64,000 nt of DNA from Eutrigla gurnardus (lineage: Eukaryota; Chordata; Actinopteri; Perciformes; Triglidae), in assembly GCA_963514095.1 (NCBI GenBank), contig OY741280.1, positions 9,809,964-9,873,963 of the forward strand, read 5' to 3'. The notes under the pieces were generated by a model that saw only the letters and a list, made by a program, of their open reading frames with translations, did not search any database and was not told the origin of the DNA. The first letter of the stretch is position 1; the number at the start of each line of letters is the position of its first letter. Below are positions 1-11,211 of the stretch, piece after piece. The position numbers were made by a program, and so were the translations under genes.

Positions 1-1280
1 AAATATGAATAACTGAGGTTTTTGTCTTTCACATAAGGAGAGTTTGGTCTCATTTAAGTGGAGCAGAGTTTATCGTTCTGAATTTGATTATTTTATATGT
101 GGGCTGCATGAGCGAAATTCTTGATTATTGATCTGGTGTTGGATTAATTTAGATCAGCTGTGAATCATCACAATCGAGAAGCTGAAATGATAAATCTATC
201 TGAATATGCTTGATTTGATATTTCATGCATTTGCCATATTGTGTGATATGAATCCGTATCTGAAAATACCCTTATTGATATCATGATAATGATGTAAGCC
301 GTAAAACCCAGGCCTAGTTGCCAGATTGTTTCCCATCCTACTTTCAGAGGTGTGAGACGGAAAGGGGGAGTGTGTTTGTGCATGTGAGGGTGCGTGTTCA
401 CCGTACTTCCTAAATGACCTGTCAGGGTGTAGCGGAGCAATTAGTGGACCGGCATCCCAAACTGGAAACTGCAGGCCCTCTCTTTTCACGCTACACATAC
501 ATCCGCATATACACAGTCACACAGATTGCCTTTCGGAAGTCGCAGGGCCTGAGTGCCCCACCAAGTACTGGGAAGTGTAATTACAGAGAAGTTTGCCTTT
601 CCCCCCACCCATATCCCCCCTGCTCCTTCTCCTCCTCCTCCTCTCCTCTCCCTCCATCCGGTTGCCTGCTGCTCTAGAAACACGTTAAAATGCTCTCTGT
701 GGCTTAATTAGCAGTCTGCAAAACAAGCCGTGCATTCTTGGCCTGGTTTGAACACATACACACATGTAAAGACGCACGCACGGGCCCATGCACATGTGCA
801 CATACATGTGGACAAATGTGCACGGTGTGTATTCAGCAGGGGGCAGCAGTGCACCGCCGGTGAGAGATGGATGTCTGCGTTGAAGTGAGTGGAGCAGCAG
901 CTGATTGGTTGCTGCCTTTAATGACAGGAATGCTAATTAAGGAGATATTTATAGACCCCCCAGACTCTGAAATGTCTAGTCCATGCGCTGAAACATGCAC
1001 ACATGCAGATGGAAAACACAGAGTAGGCTGGTGGCAACGCACTGTATACGTCTAATGTTCAACTTGCAAATTCAATTTGAGGACATTTATATTCCTGCAG
1101 TTTGCTGCGTGTGTGTGTGTGTGTGTGTACATACATGTGTGTGTGTGTGTGTACATGTGTGTGTGTGTGTGTACATGTGTGCAGGTCCCCTCCTGCTACA
1201 GCAGCAGGATCAGCAGCAGTGTGTTAGCTTCCTGTCCTGCTAGGTGAGCGGAAGTCATAAAGCTAGTGAACATTTATTGC

Positions 1281-1352
<72 letters not shown>

Positions 1353-2211
1353 GCACCTGGCTTACTCCATTTCCACCAACACCCTGCCCCCCCCCCCCCC
1401 CCCCTCTCCTCTACACACACACATGAACACACTTACCTCATCTTAAAAGACCTGAGCTCCTTGTACATCCCAAGTTATTAACTCTGGCATTTGGTTTTCT
1501 GGTACTCTTGGCATTAAGCCGCCTGTCAGTGTTACATTGTTCAGGCTTCTTTGAATACATCCTACCAGGTAGAAGTCGGACTCCTGGTTCATCATCACAG
1601 GTGGATGATTGTTATTTATGATGCATATAGATCACATAGATTGATGTGATTATAAATGAAATATCTTTGGAATATGGACTATTAGTCAGACTAAATGAGC
1701 GGTGGGAAAATGCCACTTTGGGCTCTGGGAAATCTTTTTTTTTGTGGTTTGGTTTCCTGTTCATACATTTCTGGACTCTTAGTGTCAGTTGAGTTGATTA
1801 ACCAATGAAGGCCCGTAACTATTGGGTCACAATGCACCCATTTAATATCCTCAGAGTGCTTTTTCATCCCTATTATATTGTCGCATTATATCAATATATA
1901 ATAATAGAGAAAACAAATTGGGTGACCTACAAAAAAATAGTGAAACTCAGTACTTAAGGAGGTCAGACGTAGATACTGTGGGCTGTAATTGCCATGTTTC
2001 GTGACTCAGCCTTGTCAGTGTTGTAGGTCGAGGTGTGTTGGTGTGTTGGTGTGTTGGTGTGTTGGTGTGTTGGTGTGCGTGCAAATGCTTATGCATGCAC
2101 AGAGAGCTCTGGTCTCTACATCTGAGCAGCAGGTAGGATTATTAAGGCTCAGCTATAAAAGACTGTCAAAGACCACCTCTGTGGACCACCTCAGATGTGT
2201 GTGTGTGTGTA

Positions 2212-2278
<67 letters not shown>

Positions 2279-2364
2279 ATGAATGCAGGCCCCTGCTATC
2301 TTTTTTTCCCTCACCCAGCCCCTCCATTATTTTGCATATAATCCTGTATTAGACTCCGTTGTAC

Positions 2365-2396
<32 letters not shown>

Positions 2397-3364
2397 GTGC
2401 ATTTTTTTTCCCTCTAGGTTGTTTTCGTGTTTGCTGGTCTCCTTGGTGTTCTCCCTCACTGTGGGAAGTCTGCATTCTTTTTTAATTATGAGGTGTGAAA
2501 GCCTGAAAACTAAAGGGCTAAGTAAGAAGGCCAACACGCAAACACACGCACATGGGATTAGTTGGAAGGCGCGTCCAGGAGTGTGTTGTTAATTGTTGCA
2601 CAGAGATGATCCAGTTCTTGGATCTGAATTGCAATACATCTGCAAGCCATTACATATAAAGCTGCAATTATGCCTACACACACACACACACACACAGGCA
2701 TACTCATGCACGCCATGGCTTAAATCTGCTTGGCTTTTTTTTTTTTGAGGATCCCTCTGAATGTTCCCCCGTTGAACACTTGATGGCACTGGTACTTTAC
2801 AGATGCACCCACCCGCAGTGTTTTCATGCACACTTGCTCCTGTTTTCCAGGGGGTGGGAGGTGGAGCTTTGAAGTTAACACTGCTTCCCTCAGGCAGTGG
2901 AAGTTGCCTACTGTGGTGTTACTGACCTAGCAAGTCAACTGGAAAAAGCGTGTGTGTGTGTGTGTGTGTGTTTCGGGTAATACACTGTGTACATTCATCA
3001 CAGCCCTCCAAGTCGCTTTTTAACTCTCAGACAAATTTCTTCTTTGCCACATTCAGACTCCCGTCGGTGATTAATCAGTCGTTGGTCACTTTGGGGAATG
3101 GCATTCGTGGTAAATTACAGACGGCTTGGCATAATAATGTGCCACTTATGAAAGTATCTGAAATGTATCTGTAGGCTCTCACATATTATGCACTGATACA
3201 GAGAATGCAGTGTGAGAAACATCCTGTAATATATCAGCCAGTCTGGCAGGAAGAATAGATGTCTGAGTCAGCGACATACTAAGAGTATTCACGCAACATT
3301 TGCCCTCCAGAGAGAGCAGTGATTAATCTGAATGTCTCCCTCTCTCGCTCTCTCTCTCCCTCAG
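1..3364 (+). other. jazf1: jazf1 intron 1 (3' part)
   Basis: This stretch holds no exon that I can recognise. The first coding exon of jazf1, which encodes the N-terminal zinc finger, is not here and must lie upstream of the window. The intron ends with a pyrimidine-rich tract and an AG at 3363-3364. It carries many simple repeats, including (GT)n with TGTACATG interruptions at about 1108-1182, (CT)n at about 1283-1343, poly-C at 1387-1404, an 8-bp GT-rich tandem repeat at 2033-2076, (TG)n at 2195-2277, ten CAG units at 2366-2395 and (GT)n at 2949-2973. A segment at 891-990 with a TAATTA core looks like a possible regulatory element. Short open frames here are mostly microsatellite translations. 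Confidence 0.75.
891..990. promoter_or_regulatory. Candidate conserved non-coding element in jazf1 intron 1
   Basis: A non-repetitive stretch contains CTGATTGGTTGCTGCC (an inverted CCAAT), TTTAATGACAGG and GCTAATTAAGGAG. It stands out from the microsatellite-rich surroundings. Conservation could not be tested. Confidence 0.25.
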
Positions 3365-5466
3365 ACACAGATCCACGGGTCCTGGAGAAGCAGGAGCAAC
3401 AGCAGCCCACTTATCTGGCCTTAAGCTACATCAACAGGTATACACACACACACGCACACACACACACACACACACAGAGCCAAAGGTGTCCGTCTATAGA
3501 GGGCAGCATTGCTCCACCAGTGAGAGTCAGTGTTTATGTGTGTGCGAGTGTGCGTACATGTGGCTTGCGGAGAGCAGCCTAAATGACTGATGTCTTCCCA
3601 TAGACACAGCGGTGACTCATCCACAGACCAGCACAGAAACCACACAAGACAATCACTCCTAAATCTCTGTGCTGTAAACGGCAGAGCCAAAGGCGGCCTT
3701 TCAGGATTACTACATGTGTGTGTTTTCGTGTGGTGAACCGATGTGTCACGTCCCACTTCATGCACCGTTAAATCACTCCGAGACGCAACGTTCAGAAAGA
3801 TAACGGTAAAGCATGGGGAGAGCTGGGCCGGTTTCTCTGTGGTAATTGTACAAGTGGCGAGGTTGTAAATGTCAACGGTATTTACTGTACAGTGTTGTGA
3901 TGACTGTGTATTTAAAGGGGCTGCTCATTCGGCAGCCCAATTATGTCTCGTCAAATCTTCGACGTCCCCCTCATAGCAGTTGTGTGCAGAACCATAATTA
4001 ACCTTGAATGCTCCTATTGTAATAACACACAATACAAGAGAAGGTTCCAAAGCACAAAAAAAGTAGAATATAAAGAATATTCACAACTTCATAGTTTTGA
4101 CCATTATTATACTCACCAAGGAAATTGCTCAAATGTAGGAACTTTTCACCGTTGCTAAAAAGAGGGTAGATGAGGCAGCGAACACCAGCAGTCAGTCGAT
4201 CAGACTTTAATTTATTTGGGAGGAAGGTGATTTGTAGGATTATTGCCCAAGGGGTCTATTAAAAAAGCCCACCCTAGCTTCAAGTGCGCGTGCACGGTTC
4301 AGTTTGCCACTATTGCACTTGCCGTAGTTGTACGTGCATCCTGACATTTTAAGTACAATCGCTTTTGGTTTTACCTCAAAAAGTGTGGCTTGCTGCCATG
4401 TTTAAATGTCAGTTGGTCTCACTGCTACAGTCATACTGGGCAGTAAACAAACAATGTGTGTTCCAAGAGCTCAGCAATTACTTTGATCATTTCTCTCATA
4501 ACTGACAGAAATGATTGCCATTGTAATTATGTCCCAGGTTGTAATAAACCAGAATAATAAGTTATAAATGATAATACATGTTATATATGTATATGTCCTT
4601 TGAATGAAGAGTATTTGTCAGATGGTAAATGATTATTTATTCGCCGCCCCCGATGCTTGCCAACAGGTTCATGACGGATGCAGCGCGCCGGGAGCAGGAG
4701 ACCATGAAGAAGAAGGCCACACCCAAGCTGTCCCTGTCCATCACTGGTGGAGTGTCCAGGAACAGCACGGCCACGCCCCCTCGACACACCAGCGGTAACC
4801 TGACTCCTCCCGTCACGCCCCCCATCACCCCCTCTTCCTCCTTCCGCAGCAGCACACCCACAGGTACGACAGGTGTGTGTTGAAATGTCTGTGTGAGTCA
4901 AAGAAAGAGGGATTGCTTGTACTTGTGGAGTGAATGGAGGTGTTGAAATGGGCTAATACAAATTAACCCTACTGGCAGTCACAGAAAAAGCTTACAGTTA
5001 CGGTTGCGCCACCAGGAGCCCATTCATCAAATTCGACAGGGTAGTGATAAGCAAATGCAGATATTTGTAACGTGAATGGAATGCAGCTAATTCCATACCT
5101 GGTTACCGCAGAAAACTTTCAAATATCTGCCAAATGAGCACAAGCCAGCTCCTGGTTTACTCCTTTTGTTGATATGAGGATGTTTACATGCCAATATTTC
5201 CTCAAATCTTTTAATCATGGGAGAAAATGAAAACTATTAAGGGGCCAAGACCCCAACCACTGTCTACTGCTGTGTGTGTTGTTTGTGTGTTGTGTTCGGT
5301 GGCTCCTGCAGTGAGCAGACCAGTCAACACTCTGCTAATTACATAGCAGCTGTCACGCTGTGTGTTCGCATGGGGCCGTGTGTTGCACAGCCCAGAAGCA
5401 GATGTCCAATTCCAGCCCAAATGGTTCCAAACGCAGTGTTAGGTCTGGGCTTATACACCAGCACGG

Positions 5467-5517
<51 letters not shown>

Positions 5518-5785
5518 CTTTCGACATGTGCCAGGGTGCCATCCATTTCCTCATGCTGAGGTGCAGCATTTCCTGTGAGATGGTGGGGGTCAGTGGGCCT
5601 GTGTGTGTGTGTGTGTGCGTGCGCACATGTGTGTGTGTGTGCATGTGTGTGTGTGTGCATGTGAGTGGAAAATGTTCTGCTCTTAGCAAAGCACTTTTTC
5701 CAGGCTGAGCAATGGGGATCACTCCCACTTAATGATCTCTTTCTCAGTGCCAACCCCTACGTTTTGACTCACAGGCATACACAGA

Positions 5786-5875
<90 letters not shown>

Positions 5876-7082
5876 ACTGCTGTAGTCTGAACAGTACTTT
5901 CAGTGGCATGTGGGCTGCTAATGCATTCAAATAGCAGCAGAATATAGAGAGAAGCATTAATAAAGCGTCCCAAATGATCCCTGTTAAATTCCCAAGACAT
6001 GATGTATTATGGGGGCACGTCCCCGTCACGATCCATTTCATTTGGGATGACTAGCGTTTTTTTGTTCCGCCTGTCTCCATTGTGCCTCCAGGCAGTGAAT
6101 ATGATGAGGAGGAGGTAGACTACGAGGAGTCTGATAGTGATGAGTCGTGGACCACAGAAAGCGCCATCAGCTCCGAGTCCATCCTCAGCTCCATGTGCAT
6201 GAATGGAGGGGAGGAAAAGCCGTTCGCCTGCCCCGTCCCCGGCTGTAAGAAGAGATACAAGGTAAGGCCGGAACAGAAGACTGAGAAGTCAACCCTCGCC
6301 ACGCTGCCTTAAGTTGTTTCAGATGGAGTTCACACTGGTGCTTTTGTATGAGTATCACATGTCCACACATAATATTTGAAAAAGCTCATTATACATCCAG
6401 AATGCATGATTGAAAGCGGCGATAAATACGTCATGGTATATTTGCCTTGGTTGAAGTTCGGTGGAGCTGATAACAAAAACCTCATTCAGCTTGTACCTTT
6501 TCAGGCTAAATCAGTGGCTTGTGATAAAGTCACATTTGCTATTGATCTGAATGGTTGGACGTGTGGTCTCCGACCTGCCGTCGCCACCCAGTATGTGACC
6601 AATGCTTTGTGCAGGTCGGACATTGTTCAGCTATGATATAACATGGTAAAGAGGGGTTTCTGTAATAACTTAACTTTGAACATAACTGTAGAATTATAAT
6701 TCAGTTATCAGTAATCAAAGTAAAGTAAACCATATTGCAAGTCCAGGTCTGCAGACCTAACCGATGCAGAAAATCTGGGTAATGTTCTAATCGTAAGTCA
6801 AACGTTTGTGACTTCATGCACCACTGAGCGACTAGGAATGGACATAAATTGGTCAATATTGCGTGTAAATGTTCATAATGTGATTTCTCTTTCCCGTCTC
6901 TTCAGAATGTGAACGGTATCAAGTACCACGCCAAGAACGGCCACCGCACGCAGATCCGCGTGAGAAAACCCTTTAAGTGTCGCTGTGGCAAGAGCTACAA
7001 GACCTCACAGGGCCTGAGACACCACACCATCAACTTCCACCCGCCCGTCTCCACTGAGATCCTGCGCAAGATTCAAGGCTAG
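3365..7082 (+). CDS. jazf1: JAZF1 zinc finger protein, exons 2-5 (5' partial)
   Basis: Coding exons are 3365-3437, 4667-4863, 6092-6261 and 6906-7082 (TAG stop), all with AG/GT borders and consistent phases. They encode 205 residues, exactly the length of human JAZF1 residues 39-243, and differ from it by few substitutions. Exon 2 starts in phase 1, as expected after the missing first exon. In order the protein has the linker DTDPRVLEKQE, a Ser/Thr/Pro-rich region (SLTPPVTPPITPSSS-like), an acidic stretch (EYDEEEVDYEESDSDESW), a C2H2 finger split across exons 4 and 5 (CPVPGC...H...H) and a last finger (CRCGKSYK...HH...H) before the C-terminus. The family is nuclear, binds the orphan receptor TR4/NR2C2 and has been linked to the NuA4/TIP60 acetyltransferase complex. 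Only the 5' end is missing. Which teleost co-orthologue (a or b) this is cannot be decided here. Confidence 0.96.
3438..6905 (+). other. jazf1: jazf1 introns 2-4
   Basis: Intron 2 (3438-4666) starts with a (CA)n tract within a few bases of the donor. Intron 3 (4864-6091) contains (CA)n at about 5470-5513, a compound (GT)n at about 5600-5662 and an 87-bp (CA)n tract at 5788-5874. Intron 4 (6262-6905) has no large repeat. I see no other gene. The longer open frames here come from the dinucleotide repeats. Confidence 0.75.
5788..5874 (+). repeat. (CA)n microsatellite, 87 bp
   Basis: Uninterrupted CA repeat in jazf1 intron 3, about 220 bp before exon 4. It explains several spurious reading frames of alternating Thr-His or Cys-Val. 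Confidence 0.95.
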
Positions 7083-9755
7083 AGCCTCCGCTCACACCAA
7101 TCACTACCCCAAACAAAGCCCTATCCGGACTTACTTACCTGATCTTTTTATTCCCATCCCACACACTAAAGGATCAAGTGCGTGCTTTAATTTACTTTTT
7201 TCATCTTTCTGTTAATGTGTTACATTTTTTTTTCTATCCATGTTATATCAATTGTATTTTTGAAAAAAAAAAAGTATCTTTGTAGTGTTTTTTATCGTTG
7301 TACATTTGCACATTCGTATATGCTATCATGTTATTTTTTTTCCTCTATCGTTTGACTTACATAAGGTGCTAAATGTAAAAAACAGAAAGAAAAGACACAA
7401 AAACAAAAGTAAAAGATGTGAAACAGGAAGTGCAACCAAGCCCTGCCCCTTTCCCCGCTTGTCTTTGAGTGGGATGAAGTTGACGTTAGTGCTGATCTGA
7501 GTTCAGTAGCTGTCTCGGCCCCTTTCCGTTAACTGCAGAGTTCACTGAGCTTAGATCTGTGCCTTCGCGGGAACTTCTGGGGGGTTTCAGTGCGAGAGTT
7601 AAGTTAAACTTTAAATAGATATATTGATATATAAACAATAGACAGATATGTATGTGTACATAAAAATATATAAAAGTATTCATGAGCATATACATAAATA
7701 GTTACAATTTATTTTCAAGCTTTATTTTATATATTTTTTTATATTTTTGTCAGTGTTTTTTCTTTTCTTTTTCTTTCTATGTATCAGTAAGTGTTCCTTT
7801 CATTCCTCTCATTTGCTGAGACGGCCAGTTTTGTCACCTCAGAGGTCAAGGTCAAACAGCTGGCTGACTGTAGGTTCGTTCTCTCACCACAACAGAGAGA
7901 TAAGGAGCCAAAAACGCCTTTCGGTTTGACTCTCAGAATCATGTGCCACGTGTTGGTGCTCAGCGCTGAACACATTAGAATATCTGTTTCATATCTTCAG
8001 CATTTCATCCCCCACGGATAGCCATCCATGTATTTCATATCTCCAGTGTTTCCTCATTCAGAGTGCCCGAGCTGTGTTCAAGAGACTTAGCTGTGAGAGT
8101 AGGTTAAGTGTCGTACTGTATTCCAGTTGCCAAGATCGTTGTTGTATTGTTTTTTCTTTTCTTCTCCATGATGTTGCCAACAGCTCTCCACTGCCAAGCG
8201 TTGACCATACCATGTGCCTGATGAGGGGAGGGGAGGGGGGGGGGGGGGGGGGGCAAGGGAGGGTCTGGGTGGGTAAGGGGGGTGGGAGTTGTAACGGTTT
8301 CACCCCGGAGGTCGCCAAACGCGTGGCAATGATTATCTTCTTCACTGCGCCTCCAAAATGTGCGGATGGATGGATGTACATCGACGGAATGTTCTCATGA
8401 AGATTTTTGTATTTGAAAGAGATTACCATCTACAACCTGCCATTTCTGTGTGTTGTCGACAAGAGCATTCCAGTTCTTTGTGTGCGTGTGTGTGTGTGGG
8501 CACCGTGTGTGTGTGGGCACCGTGTGTGTGTGTGTGTTTTTCAGCAGTATCCAAGTCATCAGCCTATAGAGTGTTATTGTATTCCATTTGTTTCAGTGCT
8601 CGGATATGTCGTGTGTGTGTGTGCGTGCCAGGCCGCTGTTTGGACTCCTGTGGAGCAGGAGGGCTGGCGGTGTTGTGTCTATGTAGTGTAGCGGTGGCCA
8701 ACGTGTTGCCCCTGACTGAGCACTCATCATTCATTGCCTCGAAGAAAAACAAGAGCGGTGCAGTGCAACCGCCGCGTGCCAAGACACATTGACTCATGAC
8801 ATTTCCCTCATCATGCACAACGTTTTTTCTAAACTGCAGAACGCTCAAAGCACGAGCTTCTTTTCCTCTTTCGTTCTTTTGAAGGGTACAGTGACCTCCG
8901 ACATGCACACACCCTCCTGTCCTCCGAGCTACTGTTGCCGTAGAAACCACTGGGTTAGCGTGGCAGAGAGACCTTTTGATACTTCCTTTTCCACATTGTC
9001 CGTATGAGGATGATAGATGTTTTTTTTTTTTTTTTTTTAGTTAATTTATTTCCCTGATTTTTACACAACTTGCAATGCCTTTATCTAGTGTGCTACCGAA
9101 CAAATGAGCACAAATGTGTGCCTGAAAGGCATCTGCGTCTATTCCGAAGCACCAATAAGTCAACCAAGATCTGTAAAATCTTTGGTATCCGTTTCATATT
9201 ACATGCGTGGACTTACTACCCTGAAAGTAACCCTGAGATAATGGTTTGCGTGCAATAGAAAAGCTTTATCCCTGCCTTTCGGTGCAGGGGGAGAGTTTCC
9301 GTGGCTATCGGAGCAGAGACGGGCCGAGATGAACGCAGACTGAGAGTCTCCCTTTGGAGCTCTGTCAAACACTCGTAAAACCATCCGCGTTTCACGGGCA
9401 CTGCAGTCACCATGGCAATAGTCTCAACTTAACACGGGGTCCAATTGCAGTATTACACATATGGGAGAGGAGGAGCGGAGGCTGTGTGCAAAAGGAGGAG
9501 AGGAGGGAGGGGGTTTCAGTATACTGTGTACAGTGAATGTATTGTAACGTGTCTGTTGTTAAGTGCTTTTAAATTATATTTTCGTATGTAACGTGGAGAC
9601 CAATGTTTCCTTTTTGTATGGGGGACAACAGGTTCTGAGCAGAGTGACTTGTAAATGATGTCAAACTGTCTTTCTATATAAAAGTGAGGCTGCTTAAATG
9701 TAAACAGGAAATGACTGAAAAAAAAAAACTGTAAAAATAAAGTTAAAAAAAAGCT
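7083..9755 (+). other. jazf1: jazf1 3' UTR
   Basis: The sequence between the TAG stop and the polyadenylation signal has no long credible reading frame and is AT-rich, as expected for a long 3' UTR. It includes a Pumilio-type element (TGTACATA, 7655-7662), an uninterrupted G tract near 8236-8253 and GT-rich repeats near 8480-8540. The end is set by the signal at 9736-9741, followed by an A-rich stretch, so the exact cleavage site is an estimate. Confidence 0.65.
9736..9741 (+). terminator. jazf1: jazf1 polyadenylation signal AATAAA
   Basis: A canonical AATAAA lies about 2.65 kb past the jazf1 stop codon. It is the last good signal before the start of the oppositely oriented tax1bp1 3' UTR. 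Earlier signals could be used in shorter isoforms. Confidence 0.6.
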
Positions 9756-9831
9756 CTGTAGCCCGGAGTGATCTGGTGGTTATTTCTTCCCACGTCCAGC
9801 CCAAAAAGAACGAAGACAACATTCCAGTTAA

Positions 9832-11211
9832 ATGCATTATGACAAGCTTACTTTATTCATAAAGATCTTGGCACCACCTAAACCGCCGTCCTGACATTCT
9901 CACGTGAAAAGGGGCCACGTCGGACACATGACATGTACACACACATTTGCCTTGTGATTACTGGGCATGTGCAATTTTTAAAGCCTGAATACAACACTGT
10001 CAGGGGTCACTTCGTAATGACAGAAAATAGACAAGCGGCGATGTCGAGACACATATAAATGACACTCACTCATAATTTAGACCTGCACACAAAGCAATGA
10101 CTTGTTTTTTCTTCACAGTACCAACTTTAAAACGTGGAAGTATATTACAATAAAAGTGTCTAACTTTGTGTCCTGCAGTCCGTTTGCCTAAAATGTGACA
10201 GTATCTCCAATAAAACAAAGAGACCAGCCCAGTCTTATCAACCGACCAAAGGAAAACGGTCCGCCATTCTTTCATCACTAAAACATGAAGTAAGTAACAA
10301 TGAGGGGAGGCAGGGTGACAAAGGTAATTCACAGGTCTCTCCACAACTTATACTTATTTTCATATGTACAGTACATTCAGAATAAAGCCTTATTTAGTGC
10401 AGATACATGAGAACGTAGTGCTGTTTTTGTTTAAACCATCTGATGTTTTACACGTACAGTAGTACTGTCGTTTTGGGAGAAATCATAGATCGCTTCCCGT
10501 TAAAGTAAAAAAAAAAAAAACATTCTCCACCACACCGCTCTTCAATTAAATATACACACTCAGATGACTTTTGAAGACATCACATACTCAGATCTCACTC
10601 TGCATTTACACACACAAAAATGTAATATCCCGTCTTCCTTTCCGAGCTTTGAATCACGTGGACAATTAAAGATGAAGATCTCTTGGCTGCTTTATCACAC
10701 GAGGATCCTACTCTTTGTAAGTAATATTTCGGGTAGTGAACGAACGGGACAGCGACGGACTAAAATGCTTTCTCTTCAAAGCCCTGGTTCAAGCTCATGT
10801 TACAATTCATCCTTTTAGCTTGAACTGCTGTATTTTTGTACTTTTGAACACAGAATAAATGCATGCACTACCAATGCTGCTTTAGTCCCTCAAAGCAGAA
10901 AGATGAGCATAAAATGAAACAAAAGTAAAGGACCATGGCACTTATTCCGAGTGTTAATGATCCTCTTACCCATGGTGTATTAAGGTGAAAGCTACCCTAC
11001 TTAATAAAACACCTCGGTGGAATACCCGCCGCAGGACAACCTCTGTTTCCTGGACTACATTCTTTCTTACCTTCGTTAATATTGCAAAAAAAAAAGTGCT
11101 AATGATTGTATATTAACAAGACAACTTGACCCAATCAAAATGAACTAATAGCTGACGACACACATTTACCCATACGGTATGTCAGAATTCTGGTTACGCC
11201 CTTTACACCCA
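9832..11211 (-). other. tax1bp1: tax1bp1 3' UTR
   Basis: This is the minus-strand sequence after the TGA stop at 11214-11212. A canonical signal (AATAAA on the minus strand, complement of 9852-9857) suggests cleavage near 9832-9840. Open frames inside are short and match nothing I know. The end is inferred from the signal only. Confidence 0.55.
9852..9857 (-). terminator. tax1bp1: tax1bp1 polyadenylation signal AATAAA
   Basis: TTTATT on the plus strand reads AATAAA on the minus strand, about 1.36 kb after the tax1bp1 stop. It lies only about 110 bp from the jazf1 signal on the opposite strand, so the two genes converge tail to tail. Confidence 0.55.

Noticed and set aside
2359..2592. Plus-strand frame with a run of ten alanines, and the matching minus-strand poly-Ala frame
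   Set aside because: Both are translations of the ten-unit CAG repeat in jazf1 intron 1; the flanks match nothing and no splice signals frame them.
1..3364. Search for jazf1 exon 1 (N-terminal zinc finger)
   Set aside because: No frame resembling the human N-terminus (MTGIAAASFF...) is present, so exon 1 lies upstream of the window.
5274..6041. Several frames of alternating Cys-Val or Thr-His on both strands
   Set aside because: They are read-through of (CA)n/(GT)n microsatellites in jazf1 intron 3, as are similar frames at 20.2, 44.7, 48.8, 55.1, 59.7 and 62.9 kb.
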